Positions 1 to 9,461 of a DNA stretch of 64,000 nucleotides are shown piece after piece (positions within the stretch are counted from its first letter, which is position 1; each line of letters starts with the position of its first letter). The DNA is from Pandoraea eparura (GTDB taxonomy: Bacteria; Pseudomonadota; Gammaproteobacteria; Burkholderiales; Burkholderiaceae), in NCBI RefSeq assembly GCF_902459725.1, contig NZ_CABPSH010000005.1, forward strand, positions 1 through 64,000, given 5' to 3'. A program made the translations under genes and the position numbers. The notes beneath the pieces are model-generated. The model worked only from the letters and a program-made list of their open reading frames with translations. It was not told where the DNA came from and ran no database searches.

Positions 1-40
1 TGATCTGCTGCCGCACCGTTGGACGCCGGCCGCGCCCTGA

Positions 41-363
41 AACCTGACCCGTCAAGACGGGTTTGCCGGTCGCTTACAACGGTTCGGCGAGATGGCCAGC
101 AATGACGTCAAGCGACTCAAGACGCTTGAGGCCGAGAACGCGCGGTTAAAGAAAATGGTGGCTGAGCGCGATCTTGAGATCGAGGTCATGAGGGAGATCG
201 GCGAAAAAATGTGGTGATCGCACACGTTCGCTGCGAGCAAGTCCGGTTTGCAGTCGAACGGGGCTTGAGTCAAAGGCGAGCGTGTGCGCTGATGCAGGTC
301 GGCCGTTCGAGCTTGAGCTATGCATTGAAGATGCCAAGCAAGAATGCGCCGGTGTCATCGTAA
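41..363 (+). mobile_element. IS3-family transposase remnant (3' end of orfA, 5' end of orfB)
   Basis: Positions 41-217 encode the end of an IS3-type OrfA: a Glu/Leu/Lys-rich leucine-zipper stretch with EAENARLKKMVAERDLEIEV and the ending EKMW. An overlapping frame opens at 214 and encodes a typical OrfB start (RRACALMQVGRSSLSYALKM) that stops at 361-363. The OrfA frame is closed upstream by a stop at 38-40, so its HTH part is missing or frameshifted, and the OrfB catalytic DDE domain is absent. The IS3-like similarity appears to stop near 353, right where the opposing peptidase gene ends. This is a dead fragment. No terminal inverted repeat or target duplication is visible. The family call rests on motif recognition. 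Confidence 0.75.
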
Positions 364-1737
364 CGAGCACGACAACCAATGGGCGATGCGCACGCCATCG
401 AGGCGCGAGCCTTCTGGGGTATCGCTGCCCAGCATGGTCACGATCACGGGACGCCGTTTGTGCACCATCAAGCGCATCACCATGTTATGCCCCGATTCGT
501 TGATGAAGCCTGTCTTCTGAACGCTCGCATCCACCTTTCCGTAGCGCACCAGACGGTTCGTATTGACGTACTGCAGCCGCCCTTTGCCCGTGTTCACCCG
601 TTGTTGATGGTCAGTCGAGTAGCGGCGGATCAGCGGATACCTATTCGACGCTCGAACCAGACGCGCCAGTTCTCGCGCCGTCGACACGTTGTATGGTGAC
701 AGCCCCGTCGAGTTCTCGAAACGCGTATTCGGCATGTTCAACGCGCGGGCCTTCGCATTCATGGCAGAAATGAAGGCGGGACGCCCGCCCGGATAGTCGC
801 GGCTCAAGGCGGCGGCAGCCCGGTTCTCCGATGCCATCAACGAGATGTGCAACATGTCGGCACGTGAAAGCGTCGAGCCCACCGCCAAACGCGAATGGCT
901 GAACTTGAGGGTATCGAGATCCGCATTCGTGACCGTAAGCGGTGCACGCATGGCCGGGCCGCTATCAAGCCAGACGACCGCCGTCATCAGCTTCGATAGC
1001 GAGGCAATCGGGCGCACTTGATTCGCATTGAGGGAGAAGAGTGGCGTCTTCGTTTTCTCGTCGACAATATAAACAGCCCTTGAGAAAAGCCGCTTGCGTG
1101 ATGCCCGCGTGAAACCGCATCGCGCGAGAAGACGCGGCTTGGTAGCCGTGCCGACTGATGCGGTCGCTGTCTTCGTCGCTCTCACGGCTCCTGCAGTGCC
1201 AACGGCTCCTGTTGCTCTCGTTGTTCCCACCGCTCCCGAAACTCCCGAAACTCCCGAAACGCTCGAAACGCTCGAAGCCTTTGAAGCCTTTGAAGCCTTT
1301 GAAGCCTTTGAAGCTTTTGAAGCTTTTGAAACCTTTGAAACCTTTGAAACCCTTGAAGCGTTTGAAGCATTCGACACCGCATTGCGCCGCGTAGCCGCGG
1401 GCCGACGCTTCACCGACGTTTTAGCGCTGTGCGGTGGTTTCGTCGCTTTGTGGCCTGCATGGCGCTTGGCCCCACGATGCGCTGATCGTTGGTGCGATCG
1501 ACGCGCAGACTTCGCCGGCTTCTTCGCTGCCGTCTTTTTCTTCTTCACCGCAGGGTGGTGGTGCTTGCCATGACTCGAATGATGGACGGTCGCTGCCAGT
1601 GCATCGCTGACGGGTAGCCCGGCGACGAGCAACATCAATCCGAACAGCACCAGGCGAGCGAACGCGACGGTGCGCGGCGATAAACGAGGAAGACGGGGCA
1701 AGGACGAGATAAACAGCGGGTACCACAGGGCGGACAT
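355..1737 (-). CDS. D-alanyl-D-alanine endopeptidase (PBP7/PbpG type) with basic repeat-rich N-terminal region
   Basis: Penicillin-binding serine peptidase of the S11 family, about 460 aa, acting on periplasmic peptidoglycan cross-links. All three active-site boxes are present: SLSK (Ser about 246), SEN (about 302) and KTG (about 407). The chosen start gives a hydrophobic signal segment (VLFGLMLLVAGLPVSDALA); an upstream in-frame start at 1842 would add 35 unlikely residues. The unusual part is residues about 55-210. First comes a histone-H1-like Lys/Arg/His/Ala tract, then about 16 tandem Ser-x-x tripeptides (SKA, SKV, SGV, SNA). Ordinary PBP7 is about 310 aa and lacks this region, which may be a spacer or wall-binding tether. 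The stop codon lies at the junction with the IS3 remnant, so the extreme C-terminus could be altered. Confidence 0.85.
   Translation of the reverse strand: MSALWYPLFISSLPRLPRLSPRTVAFARLVLFGLMLLVAGLPVSDALAATVHHSSHGKHHHPAVKKKKTAAKKPAKSARRSHQRSAHRGAKRHAGHKATKPPHSAKTSVKRRPAATRRNAVSNASNASRVSKVSKVSKASKASKASKASKASKASSVSSVSGVSGVSGAVGTTRATGAVGTAGAVRATKTATASVGTATKPRLLARCGFTRASRKRLFSRAVYIVDEKTKTPLFSLNANQVRPIASLSKLMTAVVWLDSGPAMRAPLTVTNADLDTLKFSHSRLAVGSTLSRADMLHISLMASENRAAAALSRDYPGGRPAFISAMNAKARALNMPNTRFENSTGLSPYNVSTARELARLVRASNRYPLIRRYSTDHQQRVNTGKGRLQYVNTNRLVRYGKVDASVQKTGFINESGHNMVMRLMVHKRRPVIVTMLGSDTPEGSRLDGVRIAHWLSCSLR
1233..1374. repeat. In-frame 9-bp tandem repeat inside the PBP7-like gene
   Basis: About 15 nine-base units. 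On the plus strand they include CTCCCGAAA, GAAGCCTTT (four perfect copies in a row), GAAGCTTTT, GAAACCTTT and variants. On the coding (minus) strand they give the Ser-x-x tripeptide ladder. The unit length is a multiple of three, so copy-number change would alter protein length without breaking the frame. Confidence 0.9.
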
Positions 1738-2092
1738 CTTCGAGCGGTTCCGTAGCAAAAGGGGACGGTCGGCACGTGCAGGCAACAGCAACCTCTCGCG
1801 TCGGTGACCACCACACGAGATGCCGGCGCAGTACACGGGCAAACCTATTGGACGGGACGCGGGCGAGGAGTTCCTGAACTTCCCAGCGGCATATTACAAA
1901 ACGTTACAAATAACGACCCTTTGGTGTGCGACGGCGCTTAGGCGGTCACTGACCTCCCCAAATTAACCGAGCACATTGGGGGGAGGTGCCCGGCGATCAC
2001 AATCACGGACGCCGCCCATAAGACAATGGGGCCGCGCAAGCGGCCCCATCAACACCAACAATCCAAACGTCGTTCGGATCACGGTTCCTCAA
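1738..2092. other. Intergenic region between the peptidase and ggt genes
   Basis: No gene seen. It should hold the minus-strand promoter of the peptidase gene. Visible items are an AT-richer patch near 1893-1915 with two TTACAAA-like elements flanking AACGTT, and an imperfect hairpin with arms ACCTCCCC (1952-1959) and GGGGAGGT (1980-1987). The ggt terminator at 2026-2049 closes the region. No convincing -35/-10 pair could be fixed. Confidence 0.5.
2026..2049 (-). terminator. Hairpin terminator downstream of ggt
   Basis: Perfect 10-bp stem, ATGGGGCCGC (2026-2035) and GCGGCCCCAT (2040-2049), with a 4-base loop, 43 bases past the ggt stop. Read on the minus strand it is followed by a moderately T-rich run (TGTCTTAT). 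Shape and place fit an intrinsic terminator. Confidence 0.7.
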
Positions 2093-3820
2093 TCAATAGC
2101 CGAGTGCGAGCCCCGTGTTACGACGCGGATCGTTCGCGCCGTAGTAGCGGTTCTTGCCGATCGGCTTGCCGCCGAGCGACGGCGCACCCACGATAATGGC
2201 GGCGATATGGTTCGCGGGTTGCGGACCGGCAAACTTCTGGCCCCAGCTTTCGAGGATCTTCTGCGTGTCGGGACTCAGGGCGAACCGCTCGAGGTTGGTC
2301 GCTTCGGGCATCCACTGTTGATGGAAGCGCGGTGCATCAACGGCCTCCTGCAGATTCATGCCGTAGTCGATGACGTTGAGCATCGTGAGCAGCGTGGCCG
2401 TGATGATACGGCTACCGCCCGGCGTGCCCACGACCATGACCGTCTTCCCATCTTTCGTGACGATGGTCGGACTCATCGACGAGAGCGGACGACGGCCCGG
2501 GCCAATGGCATTCGCTTCCCCCTGGATCAGGCCGTACAGGTTCGGCACGCCCACCTTGGCCGTGAAGTCGTCCATTTCATCGTTGAGCATGACGCCCGTG
2601 CCGTTGGCCATCACCTTTGCACCGAACCAGTCGTTAAGTGTGTAGGTAACCGACACGGCATTGCCGTCGCGATCGATGATCGAGTAATGCGTGGTGTTGC
2701 TGCCTTCATGCGGCGCTACCCCCGGCTTGATCTCCTGCGAGATACCGGCCTTCTGCGGGTTGATGGCTGCCCGAATCTTGGCCGCGTATTGCTTGTCGAG
2801 CAAGTGAGCGATCGGGTTCTTCACGAAATCGGGGTCGCCCAGATAGCTGTTGCGGTCGACATACGCGTGGCGCATTGCCTCGATGGTGTAATGCACCCCC
2901 TGCGCCGAGTGATATCCCAACTCGGTCATCGGATAGCCTTCGAGGATGTTCATGATCTCGCAGATCACCACACCGCCCGAACTGGGCGGGGGGGCCGAGA
3001 CCACATGGTAGCCACGATAGTCGCACTCGACGGGGGCCAGTTCGCGCGTTTTATACTGATCGAGATCGGCCTGCGTGATGATGCCGCCGCCGGCCTTCAT
3101 CGAAGCCACAAGCTTGTTGGCGACTTCGCCCTTGTAGAACCCGTCGGTACCCTTGGCACTGATCAGCTTGAGCGTACGCGCAAGATCCTTCTGGACAAGC
3201 CGCTCACCCGGCTGGAATGGCTGACCCTTGTTCAGGAAGATGGCACCCGAGTTGGCGCGGTCGTTCTCGAAGTTCTTGGTCGATGTCCACAACATGTCGG
3301 CGTCGCCCTGATCGAGCACGAAACCCTTTTCCGCCAGCGTGACGGCAGGCGCGATCAGTTGTGCCCGCGTCCTGGTGCCGTACTTTTGGCGCGCGTATTC
3401 CATACCCGACACGGTGCCGGGCACGCCCACGGCCCGATAGCCGGTCGTCGAGGCGCCCTTGATGACGTTGCCATCCTTGTCGAGATACATGTTGGCCGTC
3501 GCGGCCAGCGGGGCCTTTTCGCGGAAATCGAGGAAGGTCTTGCGGCCGTCCGCAAGCTGGATCGTCATGAAGCCGCCGCCGCCGAGGTTGCCGGCGGCCG
3601 GATACACCACCGCGAGCGCATACCCCACGGCTACCGCCGCATCGACAGCATTGCCACCGGCCTTGAGCACATCTACGCCGACTTTCGACGCCAGGTGCTG
3701 GGCCGTAACCACCATGCCGTTCTCGGCACCGACCGGTGCCTGCGAGGCGGCGTGAACGTTGAACAGCGCACAACTCAGCGCTGTCGCCAGAAACGCTTTG
3801 GAGAAAGTTGGATTTTTCAT
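2093..3820 (-). CDS. ggt: Gamma-glutamyltransferase (periplasmic)
   Basis: About 575 aa, usual length for bacterial Ggt. It cleaves gamma-glutamyl bonds (glutathione and gamma-glutamyl peptides) after autocatalytic splitting into two subunits. The new N-terminal nucleophile is the Thr of the TTHYS box (about residue 376), followed by DRDGNAVSVTYTLN. GTPGGSRII lies further on, as in the family. A signal peptide (MKNPTFSKAFLATALSCALFNVHAASQ) sets the start at 3820; the open frame runs to 3973 but the extra residues are not signal-like. It is transcribed alone with its own terminator. A second family member occurs at 17569-19206. Confidence 0.93.
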   Translation of the reverse strand: MKNPTFSKAFLATALSCALFNVHAASQAPVGAENGMVVTAQHLASKVGVDVLKAGGNAVDAAVAVGYALAVVYPAAGNLGGGGFMTIQLADGRKTFLDFREKAPLAATANMYLDKDGNVIKGASTTGYRAVGVPGTVSGMEYARQKYGTRTRAQLIAPAVTLAEKGFVLDQGDADMLWTSTKNFENDRANSGAIFLNKGQPFQPGERLVQKDLARTLKLISAKGTDGFYKGEVANKLVASMKAGGGIITQADLDQYKTRELAPVECDYRGYHVVSAPPPSSGGVVICEIMNILEGYPMTELGYHSAQGVHYTIEAMRHAYVDRNSYLGDPDFVKNPIAHLLDKQYAAKIRAAINPQKAGISQEIKPGVAPHEGSNTTHYSIIDRDGNAVSVTYTLNDWFGAKVMANGTGVMLNDEMDDFTAKVGVPNLYGLIQGEANAIGPGRRPLSSMSPTIVTKDGKTVMVVGTPGGSRIITATLLTMLNVIDYGMNLQEAVDAPRFHQQWMPEATNLERFALSPDTQKILESWGQKFAGPQPANHIAAIIVGAPSLGGKPIGKNRYYGANDPRRNTGLALGY

Positions 3821-4274
3821 CGTCTTAACGTGTTCTTGTCCGAGCGAGATAGGGGGAGTTTCAACATCGCCAGCGACGCACGCACAACCAGCAGCCCGCC
3901 CGCGCACCGAGCCTGAGGCCGGCACAGTTGCGGGGCGACGTCTCCACTGCCTAGACTTAGGCATGCGTAACAACGCCGTCGACCCTGGAACGTTAACGCA
4001 TAACGGCGAATTGGGGAAAGATGCGACGCACGTCCGAGTGACGGGCCACAGCGTGAGATCGCGTGGCCCTGGACATTTTGCAAAAAGGCTCGCTTGCCTT
4101 GGCCGACAAGCGTTTGTGCCTATATGGGGTCAGATGGTAATGGCGCCAGCCGCTCGAAATGTGGAATATCGACAGGCGAAACCGCTCGAAAAGATGAGGT
4201 TTCACCTTGCGAATGTTGCGCTGTCACCACGCTGCCATCAAGGGGATTGTCGGGGAGTGTGCTACGCGAGCGCG
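3821..4274. other. 454-bp gap between SURF1 and ggt genes
   Basis: No credible gene on either strand; the long plus-strand frame crossing it is antisense to real genes on both sides. It should carry the ggt promoter. The one clear element is a short perfect inverted repeat TGCCTA-GACT-TAGGCA at 3948-3963, about 130 bases before the ggt start, a possible operator. Nothing else recognised. Confidence 0.5.
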
Positions 4275-5141
4275 TCAGGGTTGCCGGACGTTCGACTCGC
4301 CGCGCTTGCGCAGTTCGAGCCGGATGACGAACCCGCCGGCCACGGCCGACATGATCGCCAGGGCGTACCACGTCAGCAGATAGCTCATGTGGTTGTTCGG
4401 AAACTTCACCACCGTGAGCCCGCCCACCGGGTAGTCGCGCACCGGCGCCTGGCCAGTCATGGCCTCGGCATCGCCGCCGGCCAACGCGCGGCTCGCGTCG
4501 GCGCCAGGTTTTCCATCGGCATCAACGAAGAAGGGCGCCACGTCGGCGGCCGTCAATCCACGTGCGGCGGCAATGCCCGCGACGTCGCGCGAATACCAGA
4601 GGTTTTCCGACGGCGCATTCTTGCGCAGGAATCCGCCGCCCGGCTCGGGCATGCGCAGCAGACCGGTGACCGTAACCTCACCCGCCGGGGCGGCCGGCAC
4701 GGCCTCCTTCCAGCCCGGCGGCACAAAGCCGCGATTGATCAGCACCTCGCCGCCGTCCGCCGTGCGCAACGGCGTGAGCACCCAGAACCCGCCGCCCAGA
4801 TCGGTAACGGCTTGCACGAGGGTGTCCTTGTCGAACTGGTATGTACCACTGAGCGAGACGTGGCGATATTCATCCTCGGCCGCACTGACCGCGGCCCATT
4901 GGGCGCGCAAGGGTGCCGGTGCGGGCGGCGCATGCACGCGCGAATTCACACGTTCGATCAAGTCGAGCTTCCAGGCGCGTCGATGCAACTGCCAGGTCCC
5001 GAGCGATACGAAGACGCTGACCAGCATCAACGTGATGACGCCAAGGATGACCAGCCGAAGCGGAGAGGGGCGGGAGGGCGCACCAGAAGTGCGCGGGGGA
5101 CGCTGTGCGCCCCCCGAGTCATGAAGTCGATTGCTGCTCAA
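4275..5141 (-). CDS. SURF1-family cytochrome oxidase assembly protein
   Basis: About 288 aa. Inner-membrane protein of the SURF1/Shy1 family, which helps place haem in haem-copper oxidases. Two terminal membrane spans (about residues 30-50 and 255-275) enclose a periplasmic domain. Typical motifs are SLGTWQLHRRAWK after the first span, VLINRGFVPPGW in the middle and NNHMSYLLTWY before the second. It is the last gene of the cyoABCD transcription unit, 12 bases after cyoD, so its client is probably this bo3 quinol oxidase. The start codon is TTG with only a weak ribosome site, so the exact start is uncertain. Confidence 0.88.
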   Translation of the reverse strand: MSSNRLHDSGGAQRPPRTSGAPSRPSPLRLVILGVITLMLVSVFVSLGTWQLHRRAWKLDLIERVNSRVHAPPAPAPLRAQWAAVSAAEDEYRHVSLSGTYQFDKDTLVQAVTDLGGGFWVLTPLRTADGGEVLINRGFVPPGWKEAVPAAPAGEVTVTGLLRMPEPGGGFLRKNAPSENLWYSRDVAGIAAARGLTAADVAPFFVDADGKPGADASRALAGGDAEAMTGQAPVRDYPVGGLTVVKFPNNHMSYLLTWYALAIMSAVAGGFVIRLELRKRGESNVRQP

Positions 5142-5153
5142 GGGAAATGCCGT

Positions 5154-5555
5154 TCACGGAAGGTTTTTCGTATCCTGCATCATACCCGCCATCATGTTCT
5201 GGTTCAGGTGATACATCACCCATAGCGAACCCGACAGCGTGATCACGACCAGCACGATCGTGAAAATCAGCGACAACAGGTTCCAGCCGCCTTCGGAGCG
5301 CCCGTTCATGTGCAGGAAGTAGATCATATGAACGATGATCTGAATGGCGCCGAGAAACAGAATCATGATGGCGGTGGTACTCGATTTCTCGAAGACGCCG
5401 CCCATCACGAACCAGAACGGAATGGCGGTGAGCACGACGGAAAGGATGAACCCGGTCGCATACCCGCGCAAGGTACTGTGCGGCCCCTCGTCGCCATGCT
5501 CATGGTCGTGGTCGTGCCCGTCGGCACCATGCAGGGTCGAGTCGTGGGTGCTCAC
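5154..5555 (-). CDS. cyoD: Cytochrome bo3 ubiquinol oxidase subunit IV
   Basis: About 133 aa small integral subunit of the quinol oxidase. A His/Asp/Glu-rich cytoplasmic N-terminus (HDHDHEHGDEG) is followed by three membrane spans; IIVHMIYFLHM in span two is the typical CyoD signature. The GTG start overlaps the cyoC stop (GTGA), indicating translational coupling. The open frame extends further upstream but there it is antisense-like read-through of cyoC in another frame, so GTG 5555 is preferred. Confidence 0.93.
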   Translation of the reverse strand: MSTHDSTLHGADGHDHDHEHGDEGPHSTLRGYATGFILSVVLTAIPFWFVMGGVFEKSSTTAIMILFLGAIQIIVHMIYFLHMNGRSEGGWNLLSLIFTIVLVVITLSGSLWVMYHLNQNMMAGMMQDTKNLP

Positions 5556-6217
5556 GGCAGCACTCCCATTAGATAGACAAACGTGAAGACGCCGATCCAC
5601 ACCACGTCGAGAAAGTGCCAGAACATCGACAGGCACATCAGGCGACGGCGGTTGGGCGCGGTGAGGCCGTGCTTGCCAACCTGCACCATCAGGGTGATGA
5701 GCCAGACGATGCCGAACGTGACGTGCAGCCCGTGTGTGCTCACCAGCGTGAAGAACGAGGACAGGAACGCGCTGCGCCACGGCCCGGCGCCCTCGTGAAT
5801 GAGGTTCGCGAATTCGTAGAGTTCCAGCGAGAGAAACGCCGCACCAAGCGCCCCGGTGACCGCGAGCCAGCCGAGCACCGCACTCTGGCGCCGCCGCTGC
5901 ATCTCAAGCATCGCGAAGCCGTAGGTGATTGACGAGAGCAGCAGGAAGGTCGTGTTGAGTGCCACCAGCGGTAGTTCGAACAGCTCCGCGCCGGTGGGGC
6001 CGCCCGCGTAATTGCGTCCGAGCACGCCATACGCCGCAAACAGACAGGCGAAGACGAGACAGTCGCTCATCAGGTAGACCCAGAAGCCGAGCAGCGTCCC
6101 GTTGGGCGGGTGATAGTCGCTCGTCATCATGAACTTCAATTCGCCGTCGGGCGCGCTGGGCGTGTGAGCCCCGAGCGGGGCGCCGCCGGCCGGGAAGGTT
6201 GCCGTCGTATCAGACAT
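5552..6217 (-). CDS. cyoC: Cytochrome bo3 ubiquinol oxidase subunit III
   Basis: About 221 aa haem-copper oxidase subunit III with five predicted membrane spans. Motifs include [10 protein letters not shown] in the first span and [12 protein letters not shown] and HFLDVVWI near the end, as in CyoC. It supports the stability of the catalytic subunit. Its ATG lies 8 bases inside the end of cyoB, and it overlaps cyoD by 4 bases, so the operon is tightly coupled. Confidence 0.95.
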   Translation of the reverse strand: MSDTTATFPAGGAPLGAHTPSAPDGELKFMMTSDYHPPNGTLLGFWVYLMSDCLVFACLFAAYGVLGRNYAGGPTGAELFELPLVALNTTFLLLSSITYGFAMLEMQRRRQSAVLGWLAVTGALGAAFLSLELYEFANLIHEGAGPWRSAFLSSFFTLVSTHGLHVTFGIVWLITLMVQVGKHGLTAPNRRRLMCLSMFWHFLDVVWIGVFTFVYLMGVLP

Positions 6218-8201
6218 GCTGCGCGAGCAGGCGCGTACGCGCTGCCTCCGTTTGTTCGACCTGATCGGCCGGGATGTAGTACTCGCGGTGGTAGTTGAAC
6301 GTGTGGCCGATGGCGGTCGCCAGCAGCGCCACGAACGACACGATCACCACCAGCCACATGTGCCAGATGAGCCCGAAGCCGCACACCGTCGCGAACCCGG
6401 CGAGAATGATGCCCGCACCCGTGTTCTTCGGCATGTGGATCGGGATGAAGTCGTTCTCCGGACGCTTGAAGCCGTGCTGCTTCATCTGCCACCAGGCGTC
6501 GTTGTCATGGATGACCGGCGTGAACGCGAAGTTGTAGGCCGGCGGGGGCGACGACGTCGACCATTCCAGCGTGCGGCCATTCCACGGGTCGCCCGTATCG
6601 TCGCGCAGTTGTTCGCGGCGCATGAAGCTCACCACGAGCTGGATGATGAAGCACCCAATGCCAATGGCGATGAGCACTGCGCCCACGGCGGCGATCCGGA
6701 ACCAGATCTGCAGCGACATATCGTCGAAGTGACTCACGCGGCGAGTCACCCCCATCAGGCCCAGCAGATACAGCGGCATGAAGGCGACGTAGAAGCCGAT
6801 GAACCAGAACCAGAACGAGCACTTGCCCCAGAACGGATCAAGCCGGTAGCCGAAGGCCTTCGGGAACCAGTAGGTGATCGCCGCCATGACCCCGAAGATC
6901 ACGCCGCCGATGATCACGTTGTGAAAGTGAGCGATCAGGAACAGGCCGTTGTGCAGCGAGAAGTCGGCCGGTGGCACGGCGAGCAACACGCCGGTCATGC
7001 CGCCGATGACGAACGTCACCATGAAGCCGACAGTCCACAACATCGGCACTTCGAAGTGGATGCGCCCGCGATACATGGTGAACAGCCAGTTGAAGATCTT
7101 CGCACCGGTCGGTATCGAGATGATCATCGTCGTGATACCGAAGAACGAGTTCACACTCGCACCGGAGCCCATCGTGAAGAAATGGTGCAGCCATACAAGG
7201 TACGACAGCACCGTGATCACGACCGTCGCATAGACCATCGACGCATAGCCGAACAGGCGCTTGCCAGAGAAGGTGGCGACCACCTCGGAGAACACGCCGA
7301 ACACCGGCAGCACGAGAATGTAGACCTCAGGGTGGCCCCAGATCCAAATCAGGTTCACGTACATCATGGCGTTGCCGCCGAGGTCGTTCGTGAAGAAGTT
7401 GGTGCCGGCGTAACGATCGAGCGCCAGCAGGGCAAGCACGGCGGTCAGCACCGGGAACGCGGCCACGATCAGCACGTTGGTGCACAGCGAAGTCCACGTG
7501 AAGACCGGCATGCGCATCATCGTCATGCCCGGCGCACGCATCTTCACGATGGTCACGAGCAGGTTGATCCCCGAGAGCAGGGTGCCGATCCCGGCGATCT
7601 GCAGTGCCCAGATGTAGTAATCGACCCCGACGTTCGGACTCTGCAGGATGCCCGACAACGGCGGGTAAGCCAGCCATCCGGTGCCGGCGAATTCGCCCAC
7701 GAACAGCGACAGCATCACGAGGATGGCCCCGCTCGTCGTCATCCAGAAGCTGAAGTTGTTCAGGAAGGGGAACGCCACGTCGCGCGCGCCGATTTGCAGC
7801 GGCACCACAAAGTTCATGAGACCGGTCACCAGCGGCATCGCCACGAAGAAGATCATGATTACGCCGTGCGCGGTGAAGATCTGATCGTAATGGTGCGGCG
7901 GCAGATACCCCATGTTGTCGCCGAACGAGACCGCTTGCTGCATACGCATCATCAAGGCGTCGGCAAAACCGCGCAGCAGCATGACGATGCCCAGGATCAC
8001 ATACATGACACCAATTTTCTTGTGATCGATGCTCGTGAACCATTCGCGCCACAAGTATCCCCACAGCTTGAAGTAGGTGATGGCGCCCAGTACGACGAGG
8101 CCGCCGAACGCCACCCCGGCAAAGGTCGCGATGAGGATCGGTTCGTGGTACGGGATCGCCTCGAGCGTGAGGCGACCGAAGATCAACTTGACGATGTCCA
8201 T
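6210..8201 (-). CDS. cyoB: Cytochrome bo3 ubiquinol oxidase subunit I (catalytic)
   Basis: About 663 aa, normal for CyoB. It holds haem b, haem o and CuB, reduces oxygen to water and pumps protons. Metal ligands are visible: haem-b His in [11 protein letters not shown], the CuB His and cross-linked Tyr in [12 protein letters not shown], the His pair in LHHFFTMG, and the two His of [10 protein letters not shown] for haem o and haem b. About 15 hydrophobic spans. It follows cyoA after 65 bases. No cyoE (haem o synthase) gene is in this operon, so that enzyme must be encoded elsewhere. Confidence 0.97.
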   Translation of the reverse strand: MDIVKLIFGRLTLEAIPYHEPILIATFAGVAFGGLVVLGAITYFKLWGYLWREWFTSIDHKKIGVMYVILGIVMLLRGFADALMMRMQQAVSFGDNMGYLPPHHYDQIFTAHGVIMIFFVAMPLVTGLMNFVVPLQIGARDVAFPFLNNFSFWMTTSGAILVMLSLFVGEFAGTGWLAYPPLSGILQSPNVGVDYYIWALQIAGIGTLLSGINLLVTIVKMRAPGMTMMRMPVFTWTSLCTNVLIVAAFPVLTAVLALLALDRYAGTNFFTNDLGGNAMMYVNLIWIWGHPEVYILVLPVFGVFSEVVATFSGKRLFGYASMVYATVVITVLSYLVWLHHFFTMGSGASVNSFFGITTMIISIPTGAKIFNWLFTMYRGRIHFEVPMLWTVGFMVTFVIGGMTGVLLAVPPADFSLHNGLFLIAHFHNVIIGGVIFGVMAAITYWFPKAFGYRLDPFWGKCSFWFWFIGFYVAFMPLYLLGLMGVTRRVSHFDDMSLQIWFRIAAVGAVLIAIGIGCFIIQLVVSFMRREQLRDDTGDPWNGRTLEWSTSSPPPAYNFAFTPVIHDNDAWWQMKQHGFKRPENDFIPIHMPKNTGAGIILAGFATVCGFGLIWHMWLVVIVSFVALLATAIGHTFNYHREYYIPADQVEQTEAARTRLLAQHV

Positions 8202-8266
8202 AAGCTCGAGCCTGGGATCAATCGCGCACGAGGCGCATCATTGTCGACGGTTGGGCGCGGTGCGCG

Positions 8267-9301
8267 TCACTGTGCAATTCCCGCACCGGGCGCGCGTTGT
8301 GCGCCAGACGCGAACTGCGCGGTGTTCTGCGCCGTGCACATCGCGTCGGCGAGCAACGACTCGGACGTGCCGCTACGCGCCCGGCTGGCGTGCGGGAGAT
8401 TGGGCTGATCCATCATGTCCTTCAGACAGGTCTGCCCGGGCTGCACGCACCGGTTCAGAATCGCGTCGTAGAGGTTTGGCGCCACGTCGCCGTAGTAGTG
8501 CACGGGCACCCATTCGCTCGGTTGGGAGAGGGCCGCGTACTTGTCGCGCGTGAGGTTGTCGCCGCGGGCCTTGACCTGCTTGACCCATGCGTCGAAGTCG
8601 TCTGCCGACAACCCGTGGAATTTGAAGCGCATGCCCGAGAAGCCCGCGCCGCTGAAGTTCGCGGAGAAGCCGTCATAAATGCCGGGCTTGTTGATGACCG
8701 CATGCAGCTTTGTTTCCATGCCCGGCATGGCGTAGATCTGTCCGGCCAGGGCGGGCACGAAGAACGAATTCATCATCGTGGTCGATGTGATTTCGAAGCG
8801 GATGGGACGGTCGACCGGCGCGGCCAACTCGTTCACGGTCGCAATGCCCTGATCCGGATAGAAGAACAGCCACTTCCAGTCCATGGCCACCACCTGTACT
8901 CTGAGCGGGCGCGTGTCTGGCGGAATGTCGCGTTTGGCGTCGATCCGCTCGAGCGGCCGGTAGGGGTCGAGCTTGTGGGTGCTCACCCAGGTGAGGGCCC
9001 CCAGCGCGATGATGATCAGCAGCGGCGCGGCCCAGATCAGCAGTTCGAGCAGCGTCGAGTGATCCCATTCGGGCGTGTAGACCGCCTGCTTGTTCGACGC
9101 TCGGTAACGCCAGGCGAAGACCAGTGTCAGCACGATCACCGGAACGATGATCAGCAACATCAGGACAGTGGAAATGATGATGATGTCCCGCTGCCGTACC
9201 GCAAGATCGCCCGAGGGCGACATCAATACGGTACTGCAACCGGACAGCAACGCGGCGGCGGGGAGCAAAAATACCCCGCGAGGGAGCTTGGGGGAAGTCA
9301 T
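8267..9301 (-). CDS. cyoA: Cytochrome bo3 ubiquinol oxidase subunit II (lipoprotein)
   Basis: About 344 aa. N-terminal lipobox LLSGC (Cys22) marks a lipoprotein. Two membrane spans follow, then a periplasmic cupredoxin-fold domain. As expected for a quinol oxidase, the CuA ligand set is absent. Motifs include VMDWKWLFFYPDQGIATVNE and FFVPALAGQIYAMPGM. First gene of cyoABCD-surf1. It diverges from an MFS gene, leaving 160 bases for both promoters. Confidence 0.95.
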   Translation of the reverse strand: MTSPKLPRGVFLLPAAALLSGCSTVLMSPSGDLAVRQRDIIIISTVLMLLIIVPVIVLTLVFAWRYRASNKQAVYTPEWDHSTLLELLIWAAPLLIIIALGALTWVSTHKLDPYRPLERIDAKRDIPPDTRPLRVQVVAMDWKWLFFYPDQGIATVNELAAPVDRPIRFEITSTTMMNSFFVPALAGQIYAMPGMETKLHAVINKPGIYDGFSANFSGAGFSGMRFKFHGLSADDFDAWVKQVKARGDNLTRDKYAALSQPSEWVPVHYYGDVAPNLYDAILNRCVQPGQTCLKDMMDQPNLPHASRARSGTSESLLADAMCTAQNTAQFASGAQRAPGAGIAQ

Positions 9302-9461
9302 GCTGCGATCGATGGAACCGTAGCCTCAGACCGGGATCATCATGGACTCCCCTCCACGATGCGGCAATTCAGGGTAAACCCGATGGCGTGGATTCGCGAT
9401 ACCTGCGATGCTCTTTTGGCACAAGTGTCATGGTCATCCCGATCCGCAAGGGGGTCCGATA

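Noticed and set aside
1094-1573. Plus-strand frame with E-A-F and E-T-P repeats
   Set aside because: Mirror of the 9-bp repeat in the peptidase gene, which has catalytic motifs on the other strand.
1976-3916. 646-codon plus-strand open frame opposite ggt
   Set aside because: Antisense to a clear Ggt gene; composition is Arg/His-rich as usual for reversed GC-rich genes and no domain is recognisable.
3993-4205. 70-codon minus-strand frame in the SURF1-ggt gap
   Set aside because: No ribosome site, no hydrophobic or domain pattern, and unlike neighbouring genes in codon use.
3759-5225. 488-codon plus-strand frame crossing ggt start, the gap and SURF1
   Set aside because: Spans two real minus-strand genes and the gap; no ribosome site or domain.
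6216-8408. 730-codon plus-strand frame opposite cyoB
   Set aside because: Exact antisense of cyoB; low-complexity His/Arg/Glu translation is a codon-bias artefact.
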